32,051 nt of DNA, from contig JAIOPT010000156.1 of assembly GCA_021413765.1 (NCBI GenBank), forward strand, positions 1 through 32,051, given 5' to 3'. The translations under genes were made by a program, and so were the position numbers. The notes under the pieces were generated by a model. That model saw only the letters and a program-made list of their open reading frames with translations, was not told where the DNA came from and did not search any database. The DNA comes from Betaproteobacteria bacterium (GTDB lineage Bacteria > Pseudomonadota > Gammaproteobacteria > Burkholderiales > Gallionellaceae). The first letter of the stretch is position 1; each line of letters opens with the position of its first letter. Positions 14,316-22,856 of the stretch are shown in pieces.

Positions 14316-16996
14316 CACACAACCCGTTCATATATTTTTGGAGTGTGCTCAGCCATCATTTCCTGGTAAATAGCGCCGTATGCCTTGATCATAGCTTGCA
14401 CTGAAAAATAGTCTTGGGCACGACATCGCTGAAGCTCGCCAAGCTTTTCGCGTTCCGCTGGTGATTCAAGCAATCGCACAATAATATCAGACAACATTTC
14501 AGGGTTCTCGGGTTCTGCCAGAAGCGCCTGATTTGCCACTATTTCACCGATAGCGCCGATGTCGTAGCCCACTACCGGAATTCGCATGTTCATCGCGAAT
14601 GCGCTAACTTGGCCAAAACTTTCTTTCCAGACCGGTGCTACAAAAACTGACATTCGGCGATAGAGATCCGGCAACGCATCATAACTGACATATCCGGTAA
14701 ATTCGAAATTGTCATTCAGTCCCGCCTTTGCAACCGCGTGACGGAAGGGCTCAAGCAGGCTCCCCCCTCCCACGATCAGCACACGTGTTTGAGGGCGCTT
14801 TTGAACAGCCTTGATAAATGGCACAATGGCGCCCTCGTTGAGCTTGTCACGTTCCATTCGATATACCATCCCAATACAATCATCAGCCAAACGCTCGCCT
14901 GATTTTCGGTCAAAGTGTGAGAAGTCCGATCCGGGGTATACCGTAATATGCGAGGGATGATTCTGTCCAAACACATGTCGAACATAATCGCTGACGTAGA
15001 CGTAGCGCCGAACGGCATCAGAAACATATGGCGTTACAGGTGTGTTGATGTTTTCGATAATGGGGATGTCGAGATGCTCTGCTGCAGCGATTGCATTTTT
15101 GTACCATGGCTCATCGCAATCCCCCCAGTAATGAACGTGAAGTAGATCGGGTTTCAGTTGTGAAAAGTGATCAATAAATAGTTGTTCATTTTCAGGGAAA
15201 CGAAACTCCGTAATATCAACACCAATGTATGCAGGCGGTGTAGGAATGTAGCTCGTTACTACACTTTGCTCATAATGAACGCCAAGATACTCGATCAAGT
15301 CAACAACGAGACGCGAGGAACCGCCGGTCATAAAGTTGGCAATAATATGCGCCACATGCGGGCGGTTGAGCACGGCAGGTGCCGGTTGCAGAACCAGATA
15401 GGCGCCATTTTCATTGGAGTTTGACAAAAGCGCAGGCCGCAAGGCGTTGAGCCGTGCTCTAATTCGGAACACCGACGGGGAGAGTCTTGCGCGAATCAGT
15501 GGAGGAACTGCCATCACGCCAGCCAAGTATGCAACACGGGCAATTTTTCTGAATCCCCATGGTTGATGGATTATTGCGTCCCGCAACCTAAACCATTTGG
15601 TTCGCCGAATTACCTGTAACTCGGCTTCTGCACGTAAGAGTTCCTCTTTGACATTGGTAAGCACTCCCTCCATGTGCCTTAGCGAATTATTTAGTGTATC
15701 AACTAACTGATCTCGCTGAGCTAACAATGATCTCAGAGAGTTGATTTCCTCTGTATGTTGCGCGACTTCATGCCGGGTATCTTTGAGCTCGGAAGAAAGT
15801 TGCCGAATTTCTTCAGCTTGGACCTCGATTGCGCCATCCTTGGCTAGCACAACCGAATTTAATCGCTGAATTTCCTCAGCCACAGCCTGGTTAATACTGG
15901 CGATCCGTTCGTCAAACTTGGCTACCGCTTGAGTAAGGTTAGTGATCTGGCCGCCGCGCTCGGCCACAGCTTGGTTGAGGTTGGCGACTTGCCCTTCCAA
16001 CTCGGCTAATGAACGCAGCTCATAAACATCAAACTCATCGGTCAATCTGATGAAATCCACATAAGAGAAAGAATAAATTTCTAATATTTTGTTTCTACGT
16101 GTTTCGTCATTGAACAAGTCGAACAGCAACTTTAAACCAAAGTTCCATGCATTTTTTTGCTGACATTCATACAGGCAAGCCATTGCTAGCAAAAACACAT
16201 TGTCAGCGCCTTCAGTATTTCTAAAACGTTGGAGACTGGGGAATGTCGCAACTATATCTTCGATATTTGAAATCGAAAGATAGTTCTCTCGCAACACATT
16301 CCATTCGTTGCTCGCCCTGATGGCAACTTCTATTCTAGAGCCGCTGGTATTTGACTTGTCCGAAAGCAACCTATGCTTTGTCAGATTCTCCTGAATAACG
16401 TGTATAGGAAATTTTATTAAAACTCTACTCCACATTTCTGCATCACCCGTCTGCGCTAGGCCATAGCGATATGCCCCCACATCTTGGTAGCACTGCTTTC
16501 TGATCAGAACGCTAGGGTGGTTTAGATGATTTTGTTCAAGAAAAAGCTGATTGAGCCACTGCCATCGGGTTTTATTTTCCTGTTGAAACCAATTGTTTTT
16601 CAACTTGGCGCCGTTCTCGTCGATTATTTGCGCCCATGTAAAAACCGCGCCTATTTCACAATGATTATCAAGGTAGGAAACCTGCTTCTCCAGCTTATCG
16701 AGTTCCCATACATCGTCTGAATGGTGAATGGCAATGTATTCACCTGTAGCCACCTCGAAGATGGCTTTATTGATTCCGTAAATGCCTCTCTTCGTTGCTT
16801 CATTTCGAAATGCCTTAATACGTAAATCTGAATAGCTATTGATGACTGCCCAAGAACCATCAGAGGAAGCATCATCCCAAATAATCAGCTCGTAATCGGT
16901 GAAGGCCTGATTGAGTACACTATCAATCGCTTCGCGAATGTATTTATTGTGATTGAACGATGTCAGGATTACTGAAACTTTAGGCATTCGTGACAT
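14315..16996 (-). CDS. Bifunctional GT2 - coiled coil - GT4 glycosyltransferase
   Basis: An 893-residue protein with two glycosyltransferase modules. Residues 5-235 are a GT-A (GT2) domain: VSVILTSFNHNKYIREAIDSV, WDDASSDGS (40-48), and an acidic motif HHSDDVW (91-97). Residues 236-333 are a helical linker. Residues 334-465 are a strongly heptad-patterned coiled coil, including three 14-residue repeats (337-378). Residues 545-880 are a GT-B (GT4) domain with TGGSSRLVVDLIEYL, VYPGSDFSHFD and ESFGQVSAFAMNM (from Glu792); the second Glu of E-x7-E is Phe800. The coiled coil could set the spacing between active sites, as in chain-length-controlling polymerases such as WbdD/WbdA systems; that is inference. 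The ATG at 16996 overlaps the sulfotransferase stop by 17 nt. A remnant of a second such protein lies at 13684-13888. Confidence 0.88.
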   Translation of the reverse strand: MSRMPKVSVILTSFNHNKYIREAIDSVLNQAFTDYELIIWDDASSDGSWAVINSYSDLRIKAFRNEATKRGIYGINKAIFEVATGEYIAIHHSDDVWELDKLEKQVSYLDNHCEIGAVFTWAQIIDENGAKLKNNWFQQENKTRWQWLNQLFLEQNHLNHPSVLIRKQCYQDVGAYRYGLAQTGDAEMWSRVLIKFPIHVIQENLTKHRLLSDKSNTSGSRIEVAIRASNEWNVLRENYLSISNIEDIVATFPSLQRFRNTEGADNVFLLAMACLYECQQKNAWNFGLKLLFDLFNDETRRNKILEIYSFSYVDFIRLTDEFDVYELRSLAELEGQVANLNQAVAERGGQITNLTQAVAKFDERIASINQAVAEEIQRLNSVVLAKDGAIEVQAEEIRQLSSELKDTRHEVAQHTEEINSLRSLLAQRDQLVDTLNNSLRHMEGVLTNVKEELLRAEAELQVIRRTKWFRLRDAIIHQPWGFRKIARVAYLAGVMAVPPLIRARLSPSVFRIRARLNALRPALLSNSNENGAYLVLQPAPAVLNRPHVAHIIANFMTGGSSRLVVDLIEYLGVHYEQSVVTSYIPTPPAYIGVDITEFRFPENEQLFIDHFSQLKPDLLHVHYWGDCDEPWYKNAIAAAEHLDIPIIENINTPVTPYVSDAVRRYVYVSDYVRHVFGQNHPSHITVYPGSDFSHFDRKSGERLADDCIGMVYRMERDKLNEGAIVPFIKAVQKRPQTRVLIVGGGSLLEPFRHAVAKAGLNDNFEFTGYVSYDALPDLYRRMSVFVAPVWKESFGQVSAFAMNMRIPVVGYDIGAIGEIVANQALLAEPENPEMLSDIIVRLLESPAEREKLGELQRCRAQDYFSVQAMIKAYGAIYQEMMAEHTPKIYERVV
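15863..15988 (-). repeat. Three degenerate 42-bp tandem repeats encoding 14-residue coiled-coil units
   Basis: Within the giant glycosyltransferase, residues 337-378 read as three consecutive 14-mers: VANLNQAVAERGGQ, ITNLTQAVAKFDER and IASINQAVAEEIQR. Each is a double heptad with the core NQAVA or TQAVA. At DNA level the units are diverged but recognisable (for example AGCTTGGTTGAGGTTGGCGA in the first unit and GCCTGGTTAATACTGGCGAT in the third, plus-strand view). Unit gain or loss would lengthen or shorten the coiled coil by whole double heptads without breaking the frame. Confidence 0.7.
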
Positions 16997-17801
16997 CCTG
17001 AAGAAAAATATCCAACGGGGTGTTTTTAAGTTCTAGCATAATTTTTTTCGCAATTTCATCAGGCAAGATATCTTGCCAACGATCGTCGCTCGCTTTGGCG
17101 CGAAAAACTGAATATGGGTCGGGGTCATGTCTCGATTTACTTGCATCAAGAAAGTCTCGTACCTGATCACAAACTTCTAATCCACAAAAATCAAATAATT
17201 TTCTTGTGGTATCAAGTGGCGCCTTATTCAATTCGTCATAGCGTACCAATAAAAATTGATGAGGGAATTGGATTTTGAAACGAAGAAATGCCTCGGCAGA
17301 TTCCTTCCATTTGTCAAAACCGAAAAACTCTTCCGGTTTATTCTGATTCTTGCTTGGGGCCCCTCGCCACTCCCAGTTGATATCCCACTTCGGATTAAAT
17401 TCCTTTGGTGCCAATACCCAAGAAGCAAGCACTGCCAGAGGATTTCTGACAATGCCAATGATTTTAACTTCACTGCACTGAGCAAGTATGTTCTCAATGA
17501 TATGAAGATATCGCGTCTCTTTAAAAACAATATGAGTAGGCCGCACTGTTTTTTGAAAAGCCGGATAATCCTTTTGCGTCTCAGATGTCATCGTTGCGAA
17601 AGCATCTTGAGTATAAAGAATTTCTTCAAAGAATGTTCGGATCTCTTCGGCAGATGAGCGCGCGGCCAGGCTGCCTTTGTGTCCATATGAAAAAAGCGGC
17701 TGAAATCTTAGCGCCACGTCAGGATGACTATTGAAAATATGCCCGAGCCACGATGTACCTGAGCGAGGTGTACCAAATATACCGATCTTCTTCATTGGCA
17801 T
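16980..17801 (-). CDS. PAPS-dependent sulfotransferase
   Basis: A 273-residue cytosolic sulfotransferase (Sulfotransfer_1/3 type) that would move a sulfuryl group from PAPS to a sugar hydroxyl. The 5'-phosphosulfate loop GTPRSGTSWLG is at 10-20. The 3'-phosphate site is IVRNPLAVLASW, with Arg119 and Ser127. RYDELNKAPLDTTRKLFDFCG in the C-terminal part is the third family landmark. Length is normal. Two in-frame ATGs exist: 17801 and 17795, the latter overlapping the methyltransferase stop as ATGA with a GAGAA six bases upstream, so the protein may be two residues shorter. It overlaps the giant GT gene by 17 nt. Together with the sulfotransferase at 20297-21145 it implies a glycan sulfated at two positions. 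Confidence 0.92.
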   Translation of the reverse strand: MPMKKIGIFGTPRSGTSWLGHIFNSHPDVALRFQPLFSYGHKGSLAARSSAEEIRTFFEEILYTQDAFATMTSETQKDYPAFQKTVRPTHIVFKETRYLHIIENILAQCSEVKIIGIVRNPLAVLASWVLAPKEFNPKWDINWEWRGAPSKNQNKPEEFFGFDKWKESAEAFLRFKIQFPHQFLLVRYDELNKAPLDTTRKLFDFCGLEVCDQVRDFLDASKSRHDPDPYSVFRAKASDDRWQDILPDEIAKKIMLELKNTPLDIFLQDVTNA

Positions 17802-18484
17802 TTCTCAAGGAGAACACCAAATCGATAGTACGCTGTATACAACGCTGGCTCTTGGGGTAAAAATGTTGATTTAAAACCACGTGTGGAAATAAGCCTCTCA
17901 ATTTCATCCATCAACCACCACCGTCCTATATGTGGCCTGCCCTCATTCTCACACTGCATGTAAAACTCAATTTTTCTTTCCGTATCATAGTACGCGCTCA
18001 ATTTTTCCCTATTTGGAATGCTTCCAAAGAAAACTAATGATCCTGCTGCCAAATTTTTTAACTCATCCAACAGGATGCCAAATTGTTGTTCAGAAAAATG
18101 TTGCAGAGCTTCATACATTACAATTTTCTTTAATCCTAAAAAATATTCAGAGTTGAGGCTTAGGACATCCGAATTAACATATTCAATATTATAAAAGGCG
18201 TTATATCTCTTGGCTGTATCGATTAAACCATGCGTGAAATCCACACCAACGACTTTTTCTACAAGTGGCGCCAACTGTCTGGTTATCAGCCCGTTCCCGC
18301 AACACAAATCGACAACAGAATCTTTTGCTTTTAGCCGTAAAACGTTGGCTGTATTTTCAACTATCAACTTTACTTGGAGTTCGGGAATTTCTTGACCATT
18401 TACGGTTTTACCCACTTGCTTCAATAGCGAACCATCGAACTGTTTGCTAATAGAGTCGTAATGGTTTTTCCAGTAACTGTTCAT
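17792..18484 (-). CDS. Class I SAM-dependent methyltransferase
   Basis: A 230-residue Rossmann-type methyltransferase. Motif I is VVDLCCGNGLITRQLAP (about residues 57-73). An acidic residue ends the second strand in VVGVDFTHGLIDTAKRY, and motif IV is near VMYEALQHFSEQQ. There is no signal or membrane segment. It is probably an O- or N-methyltransferase that modifies a sugar of the repeat unit or a nucleotide-bound amino sugar, because it sits between the WbqC-like gene and a sulfotransferase. Start and stop overlap both neighbours by a few bases, so it belongs to the coupled operon. The sequence here looks more AT-rich than the gmd/fcl end of the locus, which fits a cassette of separate origin. 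Confidence 0.88.
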   Translation of the reverse strand: MNSYWKNHYDSISKQFDGSLLKQVGKTVNGQEIPELQVKLIVENTANVLRLKAKDSVVDLCCGNGLITRQLAPLVEKVVGVDFTHGLIDTAKRYNAFYNIEYVNSDVLSLNSEYFLGLKKIVMYEALQHFSEQQFGILLDELKNLAAGSLVFFGSIPNREKLSAYYDTERKIEFYMQCENEGRPHIGRWWLMDEIERLISTRGFKSTFLPQEPALYTAYYRFGVLLEKCQ

Positions 18485-19200
18485 TTATCACCCGTTTCAA
18501 TGGAGTAATTTTTCAAAAGTCCCTTTGTGCCCTCAATGCCATTGAACATCAATACATCGATGATCGACAAGGACGGTTCAAAAATACCTCGTTGAGAATA
18601 AACAATCTCTCGGGATCTGAAAAAGGAGAGTTTGATGTTACTGGATGAAAATTTCTCCCGATTAAACAAATCTACTCCAGCCGCAGGGTTGATATATTCA
18701 GCCGCCCCCATTTGCTCAGCAATCCGAAGCGCCCATTCTCCCGCATCGCTGACTTCCGCATAATCGAGATTCTGCTCGGATGAAACAATGATTTCCTTTT
18801 TAATATCCAAATACGCGCATAATTTTTTTATTGTGGCAAAGTTAATAGCAGCAATACTTTGTTCATTATTACTGTAGAGAATCTCTCTTACCATCTCATT
18901 AGTTTCATCAAAATATCGTGCTTTTTTTTTGTAATGCGCCAACTGTCCGATAATCAATTCCTCCCATTTTTTATCCGGATGCGCTTGTACACTCTTGATT
19001 GACTCTGTCATAGCATGTTTTTTAAGCGGCACCAAAACATATTGCCAACCGCCACCAGGTTTTAGTATCCGGTTCCGGTTGACCCAGCCATGTCTCATAT
19101 ATTGTGCGTCATCAAATAACACGAAGCGATCCACGGCATTTATCAACTGCCAGTAACCAATATAGGGGAAAAAATAAGGCTGCATGATTGCAAGCTTCAT
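18481..19200 (-). CDS. WbqC-like family protein
   Basis: A 239-residue member of the WbqC family (PF08889), recognised from the N-terminus MKLAIMQPYFFPYIGYWQLI, followed by FVLFDDAQYMRHGWVNRNRI. Members occur in O-antigen and glycan loci next to DegT-type aminotransferases and methyltransferases and are thought to modify amino sugars; the precise chemistry is not known to me. The ATG at 19200 shares one base with the aminotransferase stop (TAATG) and has GGCGGAG about 10 bases upstream, which favours it over the in-frame ATG at 19245. It overlaps the methyltransferase by ATGA. The gene trio aminotransferase, WbqC, methyltransferase looks like one functional cassette. Confidence 0.9.
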   Translation of the reverse strand: MKLAIMQPYFFPYIGYWQLINAVDRFVLFDDAQYMRHGWVNRNRILKPGGGWQYVLVPLKKHAMTESIKSVQAHPDKKWEELIIGQLAHYKKKARYFDETNEMVREILYSNNEQSIAAINFATIKKLCAYLDIKKEIIVSSEQNLDYAEVSDAGEWALRIAEQMGAAEYINPAAGVDLFNREKFSSSNIKLSFFRSREIVYSQRGIFEPSLSIIDVLMFNGIEGTKGLLKNYSIETGDK

Positions 19201-20300
19201 TACAGCATCACTCCGCCTTGCAGGGTGTGTCTGATAATTCCACAAATAACATCAACCTCTGCCTTACTTAACCCAACATACAAGGGTAGACAGAGCACAC
19301 GCGAAGAAATGCTCTCTGACATCGGACAGACTCGTTTTAGTTCCGGCGTCAAGAAGGGCAAAGTGTTCAGCGATGGGCAAAAATATCGCCGTGGGCCGAT
19401 GTCGTTATCTAGGAGTGCATGCCGCACTTTCATCATGACATCATGAGAAGGGAAAATGACCGGATAGTAGCCATAGTTGTATTCAAGGCCAACTGGAGGA
19501 ACGGGCCATTGCAACAAGCTGCCTTCGAGTTGTTCGTCGTACCAACCCGAACACTTTTTCCGCGAGGCAATGATGTCTTGCACCTTCGGCAAGACACAAA
19601 GCCCCATTGCTGCATGCAGCTCCGACATTTTGGCGTTGATGCCAATGTCGAGATAGTCATCTTCACCGATATGGCCGAACTTCTTCATGAGAAAAACACG
19701 CTTGGTTACTTCGGCGTCTTTGCACACCACTGCGCCCCCCTCGGCTGTGTGGAACAACTTGGTGGCATGGAAACTCAAGGTAGAGCAATCCCCATGCTGC
19801 AAAATCGACTCGCCAAAAAGCTTCACCCCAAAGGCGTGAGCCGCATCATAAATAACTTTGAGCTTGTGCTTATCTGCAATTTGTTGAATTCTTGCCACGT
19901 CACACGGATAGCCATAAACATGTGTGGCCAGAATAGCAGAGGTTTTCTCGGTGATCGCCGCCTCGATCAGATCAGGGTTAATGCAGAAGGTTTCCGGCTC
20001 AATGTCAACAAAAACCGGCTCGCAGCCTTCCCACAAGATCGAATTCGTTGTGGCGACATAGCTGTATGATGTGGTGATGATCTCATCCTTAAGGCCTAGC
20101 GCCTTGATGGCAAGCTGGAGCGCAAGTGTGCCGTTAGTCACCAACTCGAGATTGGAAACCCTAAGATAGTTAGCGATATCATCAGCCAACTGTCGGCATA
20201 GCGATCCATTGTTGGTGATATGGCCTGCTCGCCAAATCTTATCTAGATAAACGGTATATTCCTCTATATCTGGCAAAAAAGTTCGGGTTACGGGAATCAT
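19200..20300 (-). CDS. DegT/DnrJ/EryC1/StrS family sugar aminotransferase
   Basis: A 366-residue PLP-dependent aminotransferase that converts a nucleotide-linked keto sugar to an amino sugar. The PLP phosphate site is NGTLAL (56-61). TTSYSYVATTNSILW (76-90) is the family's substrate loop. Asp152 (YDAAHAFGV) pairs with the pyridine nitrogen, and the Schiff-base lysine is Lys181 in SFHATKLFHTAEGG. It resembles FdtB/VioA/RmlA-linked aminotransferases that act on dTDP-3-keto or dTDP-4-keto 6-deoxyhexoses. No dTDP-glucose dehydratase or nucleotidylyltransferase is visible in the window, and an rfbC remnant at 23724 hints that dTDP-sugar genes were lost here, so the substrate must come from elsewhere. 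The start overlaps the sulfotransferase stop (ATGA). Confidence 0.93.
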   Translation of the reverse strand: MIPVTRTFLPDIEEYTVYLDKIWRAGHITNNGSLCRQLADDIANYLRVSNLELVTNGTLALQLAIKALGLKDEIITTSYSYVATTNSILWEGCEPVFVDIEPETFCINPDLIEAAITEKTSAILATHVYGYPCDVARIQQIADKHKLKVIYDAAHAFGVKLFGESILQHGDCSTLSFHATKLFHTAEGGAVVCKDAEVTKRVFLMKKFGHIGEDDYLDIGINAKMSELHAAMGLCVLPKVQDIIASRKKCSGWYDEQLEGSLLQWPVPPVGLEYNYGYYPVIFPSHDVMMKVRHALLDNDIGPRRYFCPSLNTLPFLTPELKRVCPMSESISSRVLCLPLYVGLSKAEVDVICGIIRHTLQGGVML

Positions 20301-21145
20301 TCAGCACCCCACGCATAACGCTTGCCAAGGAGCTCAAAAAGTCGCTCATTGTTTGAGTCATAATAATCGTACAAAAAATGCTTGGTAGTTACATCAACTG
20401 GATCAGAATATTCACCTTCAAAGACTGGCGCGAGATTCATGTTCTCCCAATCACAACCTGAAACTTCCAAAAACGCCTCTATTTTTTGAAGACACTTAAC
20501 TGTACTCCTTCGCATTTCTAAGTTCTCAAGAATCAGAATCTGGCTTTCTTTGAAGAGGGATAAATATCTCTGAATTTGATCATGATAGTAACCATGAGAA
20601 AGAATTGGCGCCTCCAGAATGGCAGATGACTTATTGGCATCCTGAAGCTCTATTTCATCAATTGCATATTGCGAAAAGTTGAATATGTGATCGTCCTGCC
20701 TTCGTAAAATATTGAAGCAGGTGTCCCCGCAAAAAGAAACCCACTCGTCAAAGAACCAGTTCCTGTTCCTAAAATACATTTTTCTATACATATTCCAAGC
20801 TGAATATGCCCTCTCAACTGGATCACGAAGCAATATGATGATCTTGACATTGGGATTATGTGCGTAAATTCTTTTCGGGGCATCAGCATTGTTCAAATAG
20901 CCTGGTGATGCATCAAATGTCAATTTTGAATTTGTACCAAATTGAAAGAGTGATCGATAGAACTTGATGCCCAGTTTGTATCGAGCTTCACAGTTGAAAT
21001 AATGTAGCTCCTTTTCTTTTGTTGATTGAATTTGCGGATGTTTAGACAGGTATTCATAAAGCGCTGTCGTACCCGCTTTCTGTGCACCAACTATCATAAA
21101 ATCTGGGAAGCTATCTAGACGAGTAGCTGAAAAAAGTTTTTTCAT
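20297..21145 (-). CDS. PAPS-dependent sulfotransferase (heparan-sulfate-sulfotransferase-like)
   Basis: A 282-residue sulfotransferase of the Sulfotransfer_1 type related to carbohydrate sulfotransferases. The 5'-PSB loop is VGAQKAGTTALYEYLSKHP (19-37), KEKELHYF follows at 43-50, and the 3'-PB site is ILLRDPVERAYSAW, with Arg107 and Ser115. These are the canonical positions for glycan N- or O-sulfotransferases. It is only distantly similar to the second sulfotransferase at 16980, so the two probably have different acceptors. The ATG lies one base beyond the wzt stop, so it is the first modifying gene after the exporter. It ends in an ATGA overlap with the aminotransferase. Confidence 0.93.
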   Translation of the reverse strand: MKKLFSATRLDSFPDFMIVGAQKAGTTALYEYLSKHPQIQSTKEKELHYFNCEARYKLGIKFYRSLFQFGTNSKLTFDASPGYLNNADAPKRIYAHNPNVKIIILLRDPVERAYSAWNMYRKMYFRNRNWFFDEWVSFCGDTCFNILRRQDDHIFNFSQYAIDEIELQDANKSSAILEAPILSHGYYHDQIQRYLSLFKESQILILENLEMRRSTVKCLQKIEAFLEVSGCDWENMNLAPVFEGEYSDPVDVTTKHFLYDYYDSNNERLFELLGKRYAWGAE

Positions 21146-21146
21146 A

Positions 21147-22520
21147 TTAGTTAATATTTTCGGGCAGTCTCTTCAAATTTAACGTTGGAAACAAATGAAT
21201 TTTTGACCAAATCCTGACTCTTTTCCACCGTTCCATCTGAAAAACCACCGCATTCTCGATTACATCCACAAACTCGGCCGTCTCGCCGCGCACTATTGGC
21301 GATGTGATCTGTGTTCGAAGTGCATAGCTGCCTTCTTGTAGTGGTAGTCGAAGAGTGTATTCGACCAAATATTGCCCACCAATTTCGGTCGTCAGAAACT
21401 CCTGTCCAACTTGAGTAAATCCACATCCTGTCAGATTCACCTTTTTATCATCACAAATATTGAAATTGACCGAAATACTTTGCTCTGACGATGATTCAAC
21501 ATGGATTCTAATTTTTACTTCTTGGTTGAATTCAACCAACTGTATCGGCTCATTACTCATGTTGAGTAGTTCAACATAGCTGATTCTTGCCTCTCCGGAG
21601 CCATACCGAAATGCAGCCACCCGTTTGTCAAACTCTTCCGATCGTTTCAAAACCGCGCTGCCTTTCTCCGAGGTTTGCACTGCTCCTTCTTCTATTTTTT
21701 TATGTTCCGCCACAAATCCAGGCGATACACGGCTGAATCGGCTAATTTCTGCATTCATTTCTTCTCGCATCGTTCGGATGTATTGTTCTGCCACATCTGG
21801 CGCCTTTCCGATGGCCTTGACCTTACCGTGTTCGAGATAAACACCCCTCGAGCACAGGCTTTTTACTGCACCGACGTCATGACTTACAAACAGGATAGTG
21901 GAACCGCTTTCCTGGATGCGAGTAAGTGCGGTCATGCACTTAGCCTGAAAATTCATATCGCCTACCGCCAGAGCCTCGTCAACAATCATGATATCCGGCT
22001 CGGAAATTATGTTCACAGCAAAGGCTAGCCGAACGAACATGCCGCTGGAGTATGTCTTTACTGGCTGCTCGATAAAATTACCAATGTCGGCGAAAGCCGC
22101 AATATCATCAAACCGTGCGTCAATTTCCTCTTGTCCAAGCCCTAGCAATGCCGCATTCATATACACGTTTTCCCGACCTGTAAATTCTGGGTTGAAGCCA
22201 GAACCGAGTTCCAGCAGGGCGGCAATGCGGCCATTGGTTTGAACAGCGCCACTGGTTGGGTTGAGCGTGCCGCAGATCATTTGCAGCAAGGTGGATTTAC
22301 CGCTGCCATTACGCCCAATGATACCGACGGTTTCACCTTTTTTTATTTCAAAGGAGATATCTTTGAGCGCCCAGAATTCGTCAAAATATTGTTTGGATGA
22401 TTTGCCCATCATCCGTCTTAAGCGCGGCATGACGAATTGTTTCAGCCTGTCACGCGGAGTGTCGTAGATCTGATAGCACTTGCTGATGTTTTGAACGCGA
22501 ATGGCGATTTCAGAAGACAT
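21147..22520 (-). CDS. wzt: Polysaccharide ABC exporter ATPase with C-terminal glycan-binding domain
   Basis: A 457-residue nucleotide-binding subunit that powers export of a finished lipid-linked polysaccharide across the inner membrane. Walker A is GRNGSGKST (about 69-77), the signature is YSSGM (157-161), Walker B is IMIVDEA (177-183), and the switch His is in SHD (213-215). The exporter-specific N-terminus (VQNISKCYQIYDTPRDRLKQ) is present. After residue 240 comes a linker and then, from about 290, a beta-rich domain of the Wzt C-terminal type (PF14524), which in O9a-type systems reads the glycan terminus. The ATG at 22520 has AAGGA a few bases upstream, better than the in-frame GTG at 22532. 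It is separated from wzm by a broken nuclease gene, which is unusual for this pair. Confidence 0.95.
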   Translation of the reverse strand: MSSEIAIRVQNISKCYQIYDTPRDRLKQFVMPRLRRMMGKSSKQYFDEFWALKDISFEIKKGETVGIIGRNGSGKSTLLQMICGTLNPTSGAVQTNGRIAALLELGSGFNPEFTGRENVYMNAALLGLGQEEIDARFDDIAAFADIGNFIEQPVKTYSSGMFVRLAFAVNIISEPDIMIVDEALAVGDMNFQAKCMTALTRIQESGSTILFVSHDVGAVKSLCSRGVYLEHGKVKAIGKAPDVAEQYIRTMREEMNAEISRFSRVSPGFVAEHKKIEEGAVQTSEKGSAVLKRSEEFDKRVAAFRYGSGEARISYVELLNMSNEPIQLVEFNQEVKIRIHVESSSEQSISVNFNICDDKKVNLTGCGFTQVGQEFLTTEIGGQYLVEYTLRLPLQEGSYALRTQITSPIVRGETAEFVDVIENAVVFQMERWKRVRIWSKIHLFPTLNLKRLPENIN

Positions 22521-22856
22521 TTTTTCCTTCACTTCTTTTTTGTTCTGCCTGCCATAGCCGCTCCCTTTTCAGTTCTACCCGGAGTTTGTCTTTGGCGGGC
22601 AAAGCCAGCCTGTATTTACTGACAAAGGGCTGCTCATTTTCATGCATGACGAAGTAATGCACTACTGAAGTATCCTGCATATTTGGCGTGCAATAAAGAC
22701 AAATTCCTTGCCCAATTCCAGCAAAATGCTTAGGACTTTATTGATGACCGCTTGCTCCAAGTCGGCCTCAAGCAGGCGATCCGTTTCAAAGCTGGTCTTG
22801 AATTCCCGCGTTTGGAATTCGCCCGAGAGAAGCAATTGGTCAAAGGACATCGGCAA
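22510..22856 (-). pseudogene. Broken YhcG/DUF1016-type PDDEXK nuclease remnant between wzm and wzt
   Basis: Between permease and ATPase the minus strand reads, in one frame (22662-22856), LLLSGEFQTREFKTSFETD, then LLEADLEQAVINKVLSILLE and LGKEFVFIARQ. The second part strongly resembles the core of YhcG/DUF1016 nucleases, whose consensus reads like DLEQALIDxLxxFLLELGxGFAFVxRQ. The first part, REFKTSF, resembles the start of AlbA_2/Schlafen-type domains. A second frame (22640-22681) gives YAGYFSSALLRHA, possibly the YAGxLNFYLSAVDDLLRH stretch. A third (22510-22662) gives VMHENEQPFVSKYRLALPAK and onward to TGA, like the C-terminus of that family. The catalytic PDDEXK region is missing. It overlaps both the permease end and the wzt start. 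No single frame is a credible gene. Confidence 0.62.

Noticed and set aside
19419-20069. 216-codon plus-strand open frame opposite the aminotransferase
   Set aside because: Antisense to a clear PLP enzyme; no ribosome binding site or domain.
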